Shown here piece after piece: positions 27,433 through 37,337 of a DNA stretch of 64,000 nt. The DNA is taken from contig CP014609.1 in the NCBI GenBank assembly GCA_001586195.1, positions 2,206,001-2,270,000 on the forward strand, written 5' to 3'. The notes beneath the pieces are model-generated. The model saw only the letters and a program-made list of their open reading frames with translations, was not told the origin of the DNA and did not search any database. A program made the position numbers and the translations under genes. Numbering within the stretch: the first letter of the stretch is position 1; each line of letters starts with the position of its first letter. Origin of the DNA: Solibacillus silvestris (GTDB lineage Bacteria; Bacillota; Bacilli; Bacillales_A; Planococcaceae).

Positions 27433-28341
27433 TTAATGAATTTCAAATAAACTTTTTATTTTATTCCAATCATTTCCGATCCACGCAATTTTCATTTTAT
27501 TTCGGAAATAGGTAAGTTGACGTTTCGCATAGCGACGGGAATTTTGTTTAATCTGTTCCACTGCTTCTTCAAGTGAAACAAGTCCATCAAAATGGGCATA
27601 CAGCTCTTTATAGCCAATCGCTTTAATCGCCTGGACATCACGGATTCCCGCTTCATATAGCGCGCGGACTTCTTCGACAAGACCCGCTTCCATCATTAAA
27701 TCGACACGTAAGTTAATTCTTCCATAAAGTTTTTCGCGATCCATATCCAACCCGATTATTACATGGTTATATAACGGTATGTCCCCTCGATTGAATTGCT
27801 CTTCTGCTCGAGAGACTCCTGCAAGTTCTGCCATTTCCATTGCCCGAATAACACGTCTTGTATTGTTCGGATGAATGGACGCCGCCGCAGCTGGGTCCAT
27901 TTGAACAAGTTTCGCATGCATCGCTTCTGGCCCTAACACTTCAAGTTCTCTATAATAATTTTCGCGAGCTGTTTCATCGACCTCTTGTTTGGCAAATTGA
28001 AAATCATATAGGACAGATTGTACATATAACCCCGTTCCCCCAACAATAATCGGCATTTTCCCCCGAGCTTGAATCTCTTCAATTTTACCGCGGACAAGCT
28101 GTTGATATTCTGCAACCGAAAAACCTTCTGTCGGTTCTTTAATATCAAGCAGGTGATGCGGAACCCCTTCCATTTCGGCTTCGGTAATTTTGGCCGTACC
28201 GATATCCATATGGCGGTAGATCTGCATAGAATCTCCGTTAATAATTTCACCGTCAATCTCTTTTGCCAAGCGGATACTCAGCGCTGTTTTTCCGGATGCT
28301 GTAGGACCGATAATGGCCACGACATCGATTTTTTTATTCAT
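27433..28341 (-). CDS. miaA: tRNA dimethylallyltransferase MiaA
   Basis: A 302-residue enzyme that adds a dimethylallyl group to N6 of A37 in tRNAs reading codons starting with U. The P-loop [10 protein letters not shown], the [15 protein letters not shown] motif and the FSVAEYQ segment are characteristic. MiaB, which then methylthiolates the product, is encoded at 37772-39307. It overlaps the preceding hydrolase gene by 8 nt and is followed by hfq. Confidence 0.96.
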   Translation of the reverse strand: MNKKIDVVAIIGPTASGKTALSIRLAKEIDGEIINGDSMQIYRHMDIGTAKITEAEMEGVPHHLLDIKEPTEGFSVAEYQQLVRGKIEEIQARGKMPIIVGGTGLYVQSVLYDFQFAKQEVDETARENYYRELEVLGPEAMHAKLVQMDPAAAASIHPNNTRRVIRAMEMAELAGVSRAEEQFNRGDIPLYNHVIIGLDMDREKLYGRINLRVDLMMEAGLVEEVRALYEAGIRDVQAIKAIGYKELYAHFDGLVSLEEAVEQIKQNSRRYAKRQLTYFRNKMKIAWIGNDWNKIKSLFEIH

Positions 28342-29251
28342 CTTTTAACCACCGTACAATTATTTCTTTTACTTGTTCTTTCTTTTTTTCGTTTAAAATT
28401 TCATGCCGCATCCCTTCAAATATATGCACCTTTACCTGTTCTACACCCGCACGTGCAAACAGTTTACCAACATGAAATGCTCCTTCTGCTTCAGGCCCGG
28501 CAATCGGATCATATGTGCCGTTTACTACAAGTATTTTTAAATCAGGTCGTATTCGCGCATTTGCACGGTCATTTTCGAGCTTCAACATGCCTCCCGTTAA
28601 ATCAACGAAAAATTGATTCGTCGGGATCACACCGCACAATGGATCATCAATATATTTTTGTACTTCCTCTTCATCGGTTGTAAGCCAGTCAAAATTTGTT
28701 TTCGGATTTTTAATTTTACGATTGAAACTGCTAAAACTAAGATCATTCATAAGATCACTTTGAATTTTTGCTCCCTGCAGGTTTACCAGCTGCTTCGCTA
28801 TAATATGCCCTGCCTTATGAAGCAATGTCGGTGAACCCGTACCCGATAAAATCAGCCGTTCTATTTTATCACTATGCTGTTGGATAAAACGTCGTGCTAT
28901 AAAAGAGCCCATACTGTGACCGAATATAATAGCCCGTTCTGCCGTTTCTTTCTTCAAAAAGGAAAGCACTTCTACAACATCATCTACAACAAGCTCAAAA
29001 CCCTTTTCAGGTCCGAAATAACCAAATATGCCGTTTTTTTGCGCTGTAAAACCATGACCGCGATGATCATGCGCTGTTACAAAATACCCTTCATCACATA
29101 GCTTCTCCGCGAAATTTTCATATCGACCACTATGTTCCGACATCCCGTGCAAAATATGAATATGCCCTATACGCTTTTTACTTGGTGTATATGTACGGAC
29201 AAAGATATCATGCCCGTCTGACATTGTGACAAAAAATGACCGTTGCTCCAT
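28334..29251 (-). CDS. Alpha/beta hydrolase, monoglyceride lipase/lysophospholipase-like
   Basis: A 305-residue serine hydrolase of the Hydrolase_4 group (lysophospholipase/monoacylglycerol lipase). [17 protein letters not shown] is the oxyanion-hole region, the nucleophile elbow is GHSMGSF (Ser around 116), and the late Asp in NGTYDPIAG and His in GMRHEILNE complete the triad. The frame continues upstream through the dispersed repeat, but the ATG at 29251 with GAGGGGATG is the proper start. It overlaps miaA by 8 nt. The lipid substrate is unknown. Confidence 0.87.
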   Translation of the reverse strand: MEQRSFFVTMSDGHDIFVRTYTPSKKRIGHIHILHGMSEHSGRYENFAEKLCDEGYFVTAHDHRGHGFTAQKNGIFGYFGPEKGFELVVDDVVEVLSFLKKETAERAIIFGHSMGSFIARRFIQQHSDKIERLILSGTGSPTLLHKAGHIIAKQLVNLQGAKIQSDLMNDLSFSSFNRKIKNPKTNFDWLTTDEEEVQKYIDDPLCGVIPTNQFFVDLTGGMLKLENDRANARIRPDLKILVVNGTYDPIAGPEAEGAFHVGKLFARAGVEQVKVHIFEGMRHEILNEKKKEQVKEIIVRWLKDE

Positions 29252-29266
29252 AAAACCATCCCCTCG

Positions 29267-29464
29267 TTTATCCCGCATTAACGGGTAGTAATTTATCTGC
29301 CTCGAAAGCTTAGTGGCAGAGGCAAGACTACCCGTAAAAACCCGATTGGTTCGGGCCGACACAATGTTGGTCACACAAGCGTTGTCACAAAACGTGACGG
29401 TTTTAGCTTATGTTCCCTCTAATGAGTGGGAGTGAAGAGATTCCCCACTTATTGAAGTTTCACT
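29267..29464. repeat. Dispersed structured repeat, copy 1 (mutL/hydrolase gap)
   Basis: About 198 bases that recur at 48835-49027 in the same orientation. By eye the first 150 or so bases differ by about 11 substitutions and one 3-base gap; the last 45 are more diverged. Both copies can form hairpins: the arms CTACCCGT/ACGGGTAG around a long inner stem, CCCGATTGGTTCGGG, a CCGACA/TGTTGG stem, and GTCAC/GTGAC. It starts 8 bases beyond the mutL stop and ends just before the ribosome-binding site of the hydrolase gene. It is not a known insertion sequence as far as I can tell. Confidence 0.88.
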
Positions 29465-29471
29465 GTATGAA

Positions 29472-31361
29472 TTACATTACCCGTTTAAACATTTTTTCCA
29501 CTTCATACGACGTAAAATGAATCAATACAGGTCGCCCATGCGGACATGTAAACGGATTGTCAGCATTTCGTAAGTCATTGATCAGTCTTTCCATCTGTTC
29601 TTTGTTTAAATAATGATTCGCTTTAATCGACTTTTTGCAGCTCATCATAATGGCCGCATCTTCACGCAATTTTTTTATATCGGTTTTCCGTGCGCTTAGC
29701 ACTTGCTCTATCAGTTCCTCAATAATTTCCTGTTCTTCGCCTTTCGGGAACCAAGTCGGGTATTCCCTTACAACAAATGAAGAAAGACCGAATTCCTCCA
29801 AGAAAACCCCTACTTCTTCAAGTGCCTCCATGGATTCCTTTAGACGTAATGCCTCATCAGCAGCATAATGGAATGTTAAGGGCATGAGGAGAGTCTGGCG
29901 TTCGTTTGCATTCACTTCTCCGACTTTATCTCGGAAATATTCATACTTAATTCGTTCCTGTGCTGCATGCTGATCGATTAAATAAAATCCGTCTTCCATT
30001 TGGGCTACAATATACGTTCCGTGAATCTGTCCGACAATTTCAACTTGCGGAAAATGCCTTTTCGATTCGACTTCTTTCATTGTTGACTCTTCCAGGTACA
30101 TTTCCTCTTCAATAGTCGGAACTTCATGGAAGTCTTCCGTAGAATGCTGTTCGCTGTTTTCCGGCTCGGGTGGAGCTGCAGGCACGACCTGTTGTTGTGT
30201 CGGGATCGGCGCATACGGCTCTTTTACAATGGATGCTTCACTTGATAATCGCTCAACAATTGTCGATAACTTATCCTCATTAAATGTCGGCTGCATTGCA
30301 GGTGCCGGATTCCAAATATTCATCTGTTCAGTTGGCGTTCGAATTGGTTTTTCCTTTTTTTCAGCGAGCGGAATACGGATAACCTCCCGAATCGCTGAAC
30401 GGATCGTATCTTCAATAAGCTTCAGCAGTTCCGGCTCTTTACTTAAGCGTACCTGATGCTTCGCTGGATGGACATTGACATCTGTTAATTGCGGATCTCC
30501 CTCAACATACAAAAGTACGATTGGGAAACGCTCAATCGGTAAATACGTATGATATGCATCTATGATTGCCTTCTGAATCACGAAATGTTTGACCCAGCGC
30601 CCATTGACGAAAAGTGACATATAATTTTTCGAAGCACGCGTAACTTCAGGTAAACTTGCAAAACCATGTATTTTATAATCTTGATTTTCCCCTTCAAACG
30701 GCAGCATTTTCTTCGCATTGTGTGCACCGTATATTGCCGCCAATACTTGCTGCACCTGGCCGCGGCCGTTCGTTTGCAATAATGTTTGCCCATTATGCAC
30801 AAGTTTAACCGCAATCGTCGGATAGCCGAGCGCAATCCGGTTAACAAAATCGATTGTATGCCCAAGCTCGGTCTGAATCGTTTTTAAATATTTCAGGCGT
30901 GCCGGTGTATTAAAGAACAGTTGTGCAACAGTAATATCTGTTCCCCTGCGCAGTGCGGTCGGCTGGTGTTCCTTCAAATGACCGCCTTCCATATACAGGT
31001 GCACACCTCCATTCCCGTCCGAAGTGCGTAATGTTAACTTGGAAACCGAAGCAATCGATGCCAATGCTTCCCCGCGGAAACCGAGTGTCCGAATACGGAA
31101 CAGATCCTGTTCTTTTTCTATTTTTGATGTAGCATGGCGGGAAAAAGATTTAAGAGCATCTTCCTCGTCCATCCCGCTTCCGTTATCAATGACTTGTATC
31201 GAATGAAGGCCCGCTTCTTCCAGGAAAATTTCGATTGACGTACTGCCCGCATCGATTGCATTTTCAACTAGCTCTTTCACGACAGATGAAGGGCGTTCAA
31301 CTACTTCACCGGCTGCAATTTTATTCGATAGCCACTCATCCATTATTTGAATTTTTCCCAA
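29472..31361 (-). CDS. mutL: DNA mismatch repair protein MutL
   Basis: A 629-residue mismatch-repair endonuclease. The N-terminal GHKL ATPase has NAIDAG, DNGSGM and GFRGEALASI. A proline-rich linker covers about 340-430. The C-terminal domain carries the metal-site motif DQHAAQERIKYE, the SCKKSIKANH motif and CPHGRP, so it should nick DNA as in other bacteria without MutH. Translation starts at a TTG with GGAGGG 8 nt upstream. It lies 14 nt after mutS. Confidence 0.96.
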   Translation of the reverse strand: MGKIQIMDEWLSNKIAAGEVVERPSSVVKELVENAIDAGSTSIEIFLEEAGLHSIQVIDNGSGMDEEDALKSFSRHATSKIEKEQDLFRIRTLGFRGEALASIASVSKLTLRTSDGNGGVHLYMEGGHLKEHQPTALRRGTDITVAQLFFNTPARLKYLKTIQTELGHTIDFVNRIALGYPTIAVKLVHNGQTLLQTNGRGQVQQVLAAIYGAHNAKKMLPFEGENQDYKIHGFASLPEVTRASKNYMSLFVNGRWVKHFVIQKAIIDAYHTYLPIERFPIVLLYVEGDPQLTDVNVHPAKHQVRLSKEPELLKLIEDTIRSAIREVIRIPLAEKKEKPIRTPTEQMNIWNPAPAMQPTFNEDKLSTIVERLSSEASIVKEPYAPIPTQQQVVPAAPPEPENSEQHSTEDFHEVPTIEEEMYLEESTMKEVESKRHFPQVEIVGQIHGTYIVAQMEDGFYLIDQHAAQERIKYEYFRDKVGEVNANERQTLLMPLTFHYAADEALRLKESMEALEEVGVFLEEFGLSSFVVREYPTWFPKGEEQEIIEELIEQVLSARKTDIKKLREDAAIMMSCKKSIKANHYLNKEQMERLINDLRNADNPFTCPHGRPVLIHFTSYEVEKMFKRVM

Positions 31362-31375
31362 AGCCGTTCCCTCCT

Positions 31376-33991
31376 TTATTGATTGCCTAGTAATTTTTGC
31401 TGCAGTTCATATAGTAATGTCATTGCCTGCATCGGTGTTGTGCCCATCACATTCAGCTTTGCCAATGCATCAAGCACCTCTTGTTGTTCCGGTGCGATTG
31501 CTGATTCTTCCTCTATTGTAAACAATGAAAGCTGCTGGTCGTTCTCCGTCATCTGTTCCGGTATTTGCGGATTTTGAGGTGGTTCTTGTTTATAATTGAT
31601 TGCTTGCGGCTTTTCTTCATTCGCAGCCTCAAATTGCTCCAGTAATACGCGAGCACGTTGTAAAATCGTTTCAGGCATTTCTGCCAGCTCCGCCACATGG
31701 ACACCGTAACTTTTATCTGCGGCACCTTTTTTCACTTTATGCAAAAATACAACCCGGCCATCTTGCTCGGTTGCACTGACATGAACATTTTGCAGACGTG
31801 AAAGCTCATTTTCCAAATCCGTCAGTTCATGATAGTGGGTAGAAAATAATGTGTTTGCCCCGATTTCATCATGAATATATTCCATCATCGCCTGTGCCAG
31901 ACTCATCCCGTCATATGTTGATGTACCTCGTCCGATTTCATCAAACAGCAGCAGACTGTTTTTAGTGGCATGTGTAATGGCATGCTGTGATTCAAGCATT
32001 TCTACCATAAATGTCGATTGACCTGCCGCTAAGTCATCTGCTGCACCGATACGCGTGAAAATCTGATCAGTAATCGGAAGTATTGCTTCATCAGCCGGTA
32101 CATAGCAACCCATTTGTGCCAATACGACAATGAGTGCTACTTGGCGCATATACGTACTTTTACCCGACATGTTCGGACCAGTAATCAGCATCATATTTTT
32201 ATCAATTGTCAGCACACAATCATTCGGTACATAACTTTGCTTATTGAGCATTTTCTCAACAACCGGATGTCTTCCTTCAATAATTTTCAAAGCACGTCCG
32301 TCATGGAATACCGGCTTTGTAAAACGGTATTTGTCCGTTACCATCGCAAAGCTCATCAGTACATCAAGCTCACTAATTTGGGCAGCCAATGCCTGTACAC
32401 GGGGAATATACCCTTTTAACTGTTCACGCAATGTTACAAATAAATCATATTCCAGCGCAAGACTCTGCTCTTCGGCATTCAAAATTAGTGCTTCTTTTTC
32501 TTTTAATTCTTCTGTAATAAAACGCTCGGCATTCGCCAAAGTTTGTTTTCGTTCAAAGCGTGCCAGGTCTGTATTATTCAAATGGGATTTTGTAATTTCG
32601 ATATAATAGCCAAATACACGGTTATAGCCTATTTTTAAATTTTTAATTCCTGTCAGTTCACGTTCTTTTTGCTCAAGCTGGGCAATCCAGTCTTTCCCGT
32701 TTCGGGAGGCATCACGATATTCATCGAGCTGTGCATTGTAGCCATCGCGAATGACATCGCCTTCTTTGATTGAAATTGGCGGTTGATCGGTAATTGCCTC
32801 TGCCAGCAATTGTTCAATATCAGAGCATACGTCAAGCTTTTGTCCTAGTGCTGTACATTTTTCCAATCCGCTGTTTACAAGCTTTTGCTGAATCATCGGT
32901 ACTTGGCGTAATGATTCGCGCAGCTGTGCCAGATCACGTCCCCCAACAGAACCAAATGCAACTCGCCCTGCTAAACGCTCTAGATCATATACATTTTTCA
33001 GCAATGACGTTAATTCATCCCGCAAAAAGAAATCTTCCAGCAATTCTGTAACAATCGCCTGGCGTGCTTCAATTGCATTTTTCTTTGCAAGCGGCTGGTG
33101 CATCCACTGTTTCAGTTTTCGGCCTCCCATCGCCGTTACCGTTTCATCTAAAAGCCACAGCAATGTACCTTTAGAATCACCTCCGCGTATCGATTGAATC
33201 AACTCTAAATTACGTTTGGAATTCGTATCGATGCGAAGGAAGTTATGTGCCTCAGTATAGGTAAACGGCTGAATATGTGATAACGAACGCATTTGTGTAC
33301 GTTCCACATATTGTAATAATCGCTTTGCCACGCCTTGCAGCTGAACCGGCAAATGGGCGACATACTGATTTGCTTTTACCGGATCCATTTCTTCTGTTTC
33401 AAGCGACAGAACGATACCACCTGCTTCTGCATAATCTGCAAGCAGTAACTGCAGCTGCTCGTTTACGATCAATTCTTTTATTGCATATGCTTGTACTTGC
33501 TGAATTAATTGTTTTGCACTTCCTTCAATAACAGAACAATTGGCTTCGCCTGTCGATACGTCCAAATAGGCAAATACCATTTCATCATTTTCATTACTTT
33601 CAGCTGCTGCAATGAAATGATTGGATTTCCCGTCAAGTGCTTTCCCCTCTGTAATCGTACCTGGAGTAATTACTTGTACTACTTCACGTTTCACAACACC
33701 TTTTGCATGCTTTGGGTCTTCCGTCTGTTCGCATACCGCCACTTTAAAACCTTTTGAGACAAGTGTTTCGATATAGCCTTGTGCAGAATGATGCGGCACC
33801 CCACACATCGGAATCGGATTATCGGTATTGCCAGAGCGCGCTGTTAGTGTAATTTCCAGAAGCTGTGACGCTTTAATGGCATCATCAAAAAACAGTTCAT
33901 AAAAATCGCCTAAACGGTAAAATAAAAAAGCATCCTTGTAATCTTGTTTTACGAGTAAATATTGTTGCATCATCGGTGTATATGTAGTCAT
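31376..33991 (-). CDS. mutS: DNA mismatch repair protein MutS
   Basis: An 871-residue mismatch sensor. The N-terminal FYRLGDFYELF carries the Phe-X-Glu that wedges into mispairs. The C-terminal ATPase has Walker A GPNMSGKST, Walker B LLLFDEIGRGTSTYDG and the dimer-contact histidine region FSTHYHELT. The ATG at 33991 with GAGGG 8 nt upstream was chosen. It is transcribed with mutL. The order cotE-mutS-mutL matches B. subtilis. Confidence 0.97.
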   Translation of the reverse strand: MTTYTPMMQQYLLVKQDYKDAFLFYRLGDFYELFFDDAIKASQLLEITLTARSGNTDNPIPMCGVPHHSAQGYIETLVSKGFKVAVCEQTEDPKHAKGVVKREVVQVITPGTITEGKALDGKSNHFIAAAESNENDEMVFAYLDVSTGEANCSVIEGSAKQLIQQVQAYAIKELIVNEQLQLLLADYAEAGGIVLSLETEEMDPVKANQYVAHLPVQLQGVAKRLLQYVERTQMRSLSHIQPFTYTEAHNFLRIDTNSKRNLELIQSIRGGDSKGTLLWLLDETVTAMGGRKLKQWMHQPLAKKNAIEARQAIVTELLEDFFLRDELTSLLKNVYDLERLAGRVAFGSVGGRDLAQLRESLRQVPMIQQKLVNSGLEKCTALGQKLDVCSDIEQLLAEAITDQPPISIKEGDVIRDGYNAQLDEYRDASRNGKDWIAQLEQKERELTGIKNLKIGYNRVFGYYIEITKSHLNNTDLARFERKQTLANAERFITEELKEKEALILNAEEQSLALEYDLFVTLREQLKGYIPRVQALAAQISELDVLMSFAMVTDKYRFTKPVFHDGRALKIIEGRHPVVEKMLNKQSYVPNDCVLTIDKNMMLITGPNMSGKSTYMRQVALIVVLAQMGCYVPADEAILPITDQIFTRIGAADDLAAGQSTFMVEMLESQHAITHATKNSLLLFDEIGRGTSTYDGMSLAQAMMEYIHDEIGANTLFSTHYHELTDLENELSRLQNVHVSATEQDGRVVFLHKVKKGAADKSYGVHVAELAEMPETILQRARVLLEQFEAANEEKPQAINYKQEPPQNPQIPEQMTENDQQLSLFTIEEESAIAPEQQEVLDALAKLNVMGTTPMQAMTLLYELQQKLLGNQ

Positions 33992-34062
33992 GTTTATTTC
34001 CCTCACTTGCTAAAACTTGTACAAGTATTATACCATTTGACTCGCATTTTGCCTTGCAAACG

Positions 34063-34104
34063 AAAAGAAAAGGAATTGTCTGAAAGTAATCTTCAAACAA
34101 TTCC
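34063..34104 (-). terminator. Terminator of cotE
   Basis: On the minus strand GGAATTGT pairs with ACAATTCC, with further pairing inside, followed by TTTTCTTTTC. Confidence 0.8.
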
Positions 34105-34171
34105 CCTCTGTTTACGATAGACTTTTGCAGTTTTTTACGACTTTAAATTTGCTTTTAAAAAATAGACGTTT

Positions 34172-34771
34172 TCACGAAAATGATGAGGAGTCATAATCTT
34201 TGCCATAATCTTTTCCGCCCGAGTCGGACGATGAAGACGATGACGAGGATGACGAGGATGATGATGAAGAAGTGCTGGATGGCTGCTGTGAACTTTCTTC
34301 ATATGACCATTCATCTTCATAATCCAGTGGGTGTACATTAATCACAACTGTCGTTTCCCCAATTATCTCCACTAAAAATTCACGCTCGACCGTTACTTGG
34401 ATTTTGTCGCCTTGCTTAGTAATCACTGCCTCAATACAATTCGGCGCTTGTAATACACGGACTTTTACATCATTTGAATCGACTTCATCTCCATCACGGA
34501 ATGACAGTTTGACACGGTCCTTATAGGAAATTGTCTCTGTATGCACTGCCGTTTTTGAATGATTGTTATATGCGTACCAAACATTCACCTCGAACTTCCC
34601 TGTCACCTCAACAAATTTACCGTTACGTTTCGCCTGGTATTGATGGTTAATTACCCAACAACCTAATATGCTCGTTGGCGCATTCGGTGGACAGAGCGTT
34701 TCTACACATTCGGTACGCTTCTTCCCTTTTGCAATAACTGCTTTCGTCACAATTTGACGTAAACGCTTCAC
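34172..34771 (-). CDS. cotE: Spore coat morphogenetic protein CotE
   Basis: A 199-residue protein organising the outer spore coat in the mother cell. The N-terminal REQIVTKAV-like start (RQIVTKAVIAKGKK), the PPNAPTSILGCWVINHQY segment and FEVNVWYAYNNHSKT match the CotE family. The C-terminal 45 residues differ from the acidic tail of B. subtilis CotE: after DYEDEWSYEESSQQPS comes a run of about 18 residues that is almost all Ser, then a Gly/Lys/Asp/Ser end. The start is a GTG with AAAGGAGAG upstream. It has the expected place between ricA and mutS, apart from the inserted EAL gene. Confidence 0.94.
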   Translation of the reverse strand: MKRLRQIVTKAVIAKGKKRTECVETLCPPNAPTSILGCWVINHQYQAKRNGKFVEVTGKFEVNVWYAYNNHSKTAVHTETISYKDRVKLSFRDGDEVDSNDVKVRVLQAPNCIEAVITKQGDKIQVTVEREFLVEIIGETTVVINVHPLDYEDEWSYEESSQQPSSTSSSSSSSSSSSSSSSDSGGKDYGKDYDSSSFS

Positions 34772-34847
34772 CGAACATCTCTCCTTTCTTCAACTAACTC
34801 GACTTATTGTATGCGACAGGTGCCTAAAGGGTGAAATGAGTTTTTAG

Positions 34848-34882
34848 AAAAAAAAAACTACTACAAACCTTTGTTGTAGTAG
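34848..34882 (-). terminator. Terminator of the second EAL gene
   Basis: On the minus strand CTACTACAA pairs with TTGTAGTAG and is followed by ten T residues. Confidence 0.88.
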
Positions 34883-34993
34883 CGCTTTTGCTATTGCTTT
34901 ACTCAATTATACCTCGGTTCAGTTATGTCAGGAAGCGGGATAAGGCCTACATAGTGCTGTCTTATTTAGCCCATCTTTATTTTACTGAGAGCT

Positions 34994-37183
34994 TCATTTG
35001 CTGAATGAAGTTTTTAACTGCTGATTTAATAGTTCATTAATTTGTTCAATTAACATTGGTTTATAATAATAGTATCCTTGCCCAACCTGACAGCCTAATC
35101 GCTTTAGCTCAAGATGCTGTTCTTCTGTTTCGATTCCTTCTGCTACAGATACCATGTTCAAGTTATCCGAAAGCTGAATAATGGTTTTAATAACGGCATT
35201 CATCCGTGGATTAGCTAAATTATCGACAAAACTTTTATCAATTTTGATTTCTTTAAATGGCAGTTCCTGCAAATAGCTGAGTGATGAATAACCAACACCA
35301 AAGTCATCAATCGATGTTTCAATCCCCAGCTGTTGCAACTCGTCGATTATTTTTTTTGCTCTTATGACATTTTCCAGTTCGACACTTTCAGTTATTTCAA
35401 ATTTTATAAATTTCGGATCTACTTTATAGCTTTCTATAAGGGCAATGGAACTTTCTACAAATGCCGGATTATAAAAATGGCTTGGTGAAATATTGATCGA
35501 TACTTGATACAATTTCAATCCCGCATCGTGTCGCTGTTTTTGCCATAGGAGCACCTTCTTGAAAATTTCGAGGTCTACTTTATAAATATTACCGGTATTT
35601 TCTGCAACCGGAATAAATAACGTCGGTGAGACAACACCTAAATCCGTCGAATTCCAACGTGCCAAAGCTTCAAAACTTTCAATTTCCCCTGTCATCAAGT
35701 TCACTTTCGGCTGGAGCATCGGAAAAAATTCACTATTTTTTAGACCGCGAGCAAAATGGGCCAGTACATTCATTTCTTGTTCTACAGATTCAATTAAACT
35801 CATATTAAAATTTTTAATAACAGTGCCCGTTACTTTAAGTGCACTTGATAACGCAATATCCGCCTGGCGGACTGCTTCTATGTAATTAATACGGGAACTA
35901 AAAGATGAAGTTCCTATTTTTAATGTTAAGTATACTTCTTTTCCATCAATATAATATGGCTCTGATAAAAACTGTTCAGCTACAATGGGTGGAATCTTCA
36001 TTTCCCGTAATGATAAACGTGTCGCTACAATAATCGCTGAATGGGTATACCTCGCAATGATCGAGTCTGCGAATGATGGGATATTCTGTATTCGATTTGC
36101 TAGCTGACGCAGCACTTCATCCCCGCCTTGCCGATCATACAAATCAATAATATTTTGATATTCTCCCGGTTCAATAATATATAAATGCCCCATCGACTGA
36201 TTTGCAGTAAAATCATTTAAAATGATTTTAAAGCGTTCATAATTATTTAATCCGGATGCAACATCACAAAAAGCAAGACGGTGAATCGCACTTTTTTGGT
36301 CAAAATATTTTAATGCGAGTGTAACAATCGGTGCGATTCGGTTCATGAATTTTATTTCAATCGTTTTTGGTTCTGCCCGTTGTTCAAAGTACATTGTAAA
36401 TAAACCGATCGTTTTTTCTTCTGAATTTAAAATTGGCTGACTCCACATTGAAACTATACGGTATTTATCGATAATCGGTCTATATGCTTCATGATAAATC
36501 GATTGCTCTAAGTCTTTCAAAATGAGCGGTTTATTTATTTTCCTATTGTCTTTCATATCCATTAATAAAACTTTCTCATCGAGCTCCTTCAAATCTTTCC
36601 ACATTTCACCGTAAATATTAATCATCCGGTCATTTTCATCAACAAGGACGATGGAACAATGGCATTTCTTTCCGAAAGTTATTTCAACCGATTTGCAAAT
36701 ATTACGTAATACATTTTCAAGTGGATGCCCTGTTTCCAGACTAAAGTAGACTTCACGTTCCAGCTCAATCAACGACTCTATGTTCATGGAGTCCGTTACA
36801 TCTTTCATTATGATCACACAATATTGGAGTATTCCTTGCTGATTAAACATTGGTAAATGCCTGACTTCGTTCCAAAATGCATACCCATCTTTCCGGTAAT
36901 GAAAGGATGATGTTTTAAATGTCAGTCCATTTTCAATACTTTCCTGAATCGAATTCTCATTTAACATGTCAGTAAGAGGTCCCTGTAGTAAAGAAAGTGT
37001 TGACCCGAGCACATCATCTTCCCTGTACCCTGTTGTTTGCGTAAAGATCTGGTTTACAAATTCAATTGTATACCCTTTATTCGGGTTAATAATTGCTACT
37101 GCCAAATCAATCTGCCGAGCCATCTGACATAACCAATCGTACAATCCTTCATCACTTACACTTAGATTATCAAATTCGTTCAT
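34994..37183 (-). CDS. PAS-GAF-GGDEF(degenerate)-EAL c-di-GMP phosphodiesterase, paralogue
   Basis: A 729-residue paralogue of the protein at 11943-14126 with the same domain order. The PAS domain (about 25-140) is strikingly LOV-like: LGSTLSLLQGPLTD aligns with the LOV flavin loop and YRKDGYAFWNE follows. The reactive Cys is Leu and the late Gln is Met. A GAF region is followed by a GGDEF fold whose active site reads YTHSA, so no cyclase activity is expected. The EAL domain keeps FEALARW, EITESVEL, DDFGVGYSSL, KIDKSF, EGIETEEQ and GQGYYYYKP. It sits alone between ricA and cotE, each side with a terminator, in a place where B. subtilis has no gene. Confidence 0.9.
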   Translation of the reverse strand: MNEFDNLSVSDEGLYDWLCQMARQIDLAVAIINPNKGYTIEFVNQIFTQTTGYREDDVLGSTLSLLQGPLTDMLNENSIQESIENGLTFKTSSFHYRKDGYAFWNEVRHLPMFNQQGILQYCVIIMKDVTDSMNIESLIELEREVYFSLETGHPLENVLRNICKSVEITFGKKCHCSIVLVDENDRMINIYGEMWKDLKELDEKVLLMDMKDNRKINKPLILKDLEQSIYHEAYRPIIDKYRIVSMWSQPILNSEEKTIGLFTMYFEQRAEPKTIEIKFMNRIAPIVTLALKYFDQKSAIHRLAFCDVASGLNNYERFKIILNDFTANQSMGHLYIIEPGEYQNIIDLYDRQGGDEVLRQLANRIQNIPSFADSIIARYTHSAIIVATRLSLREMKIPPIVAEQFLSEPYYIDGKEVYLTLKIGTSSFSSRINYIEAVRQADIALSSALKVTGTVIKNFNMSLIESVEQEMNVLAHFARGLKNSEFFPMLQPKVNLMTGEIESFEALARWNSTDLGVVSPTLFIPVAENTGNIYKVDLEIFKKVLLWQKQRHDAGLKLYQVSINISPSHFYNPAFVESSIALIESYKVDPKFIKFEITESVELENVIRAKKIIDELQQLGIETSIDDFGVGYSSLSYLQELPFKEIKIDKSFVDNLANPRMNAVIKTIIQLSDNLNMVSVAEGIETEEQHLELKRLGCQVGQGYYYYKPMLIEQINELLNQQLKTSFSK

Positions 37184-37297
37184 TAGTAAAGTCCTTCCTA
37201 TATAGTTCTAACTAACTTAAATCATAACAAAAAACAGTAGGAATATCGACATATTTATTGTCACATATTGCTAAACTTTTAGAATATTAACTCTACA

Positions 37298-37327
37298 TAA
37301 AAAAAGATATCCACGTGGGATATCTTT
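37298..37327 (-). terminator. Terminator of ricA
   Basis: On the minus strand AAAGATATCC pairs with GGATATCTTT around a 5-base loop, followed by further T residues. Confidence 0.88.
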
Positions 37328-37337
37328 AATAATTATT

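Noticed and set aside
28334-29374. A longer frame for the alpha/beta hydrolase reaching into the repeat, and a similar N-terminal extension on comEB (48175-49026) sharing the segment ARTNRV
   Set aside because: Both extensions are translations of the dispersed repeat, not family sequence. Good ribosome-binding sites stand at 29251 and 48750.
29267-29464. CRISPR array or insertion sequence at the repeat
   Set aside because: There are only two distant copies, with no regular spacers and no transposase frame.
34190-34270. Plus-strand Asp/Glu-rich reading of the CotE tail
   Set aside because: A TCN repeat always reads as GAN on the other strand; there is no gene there.
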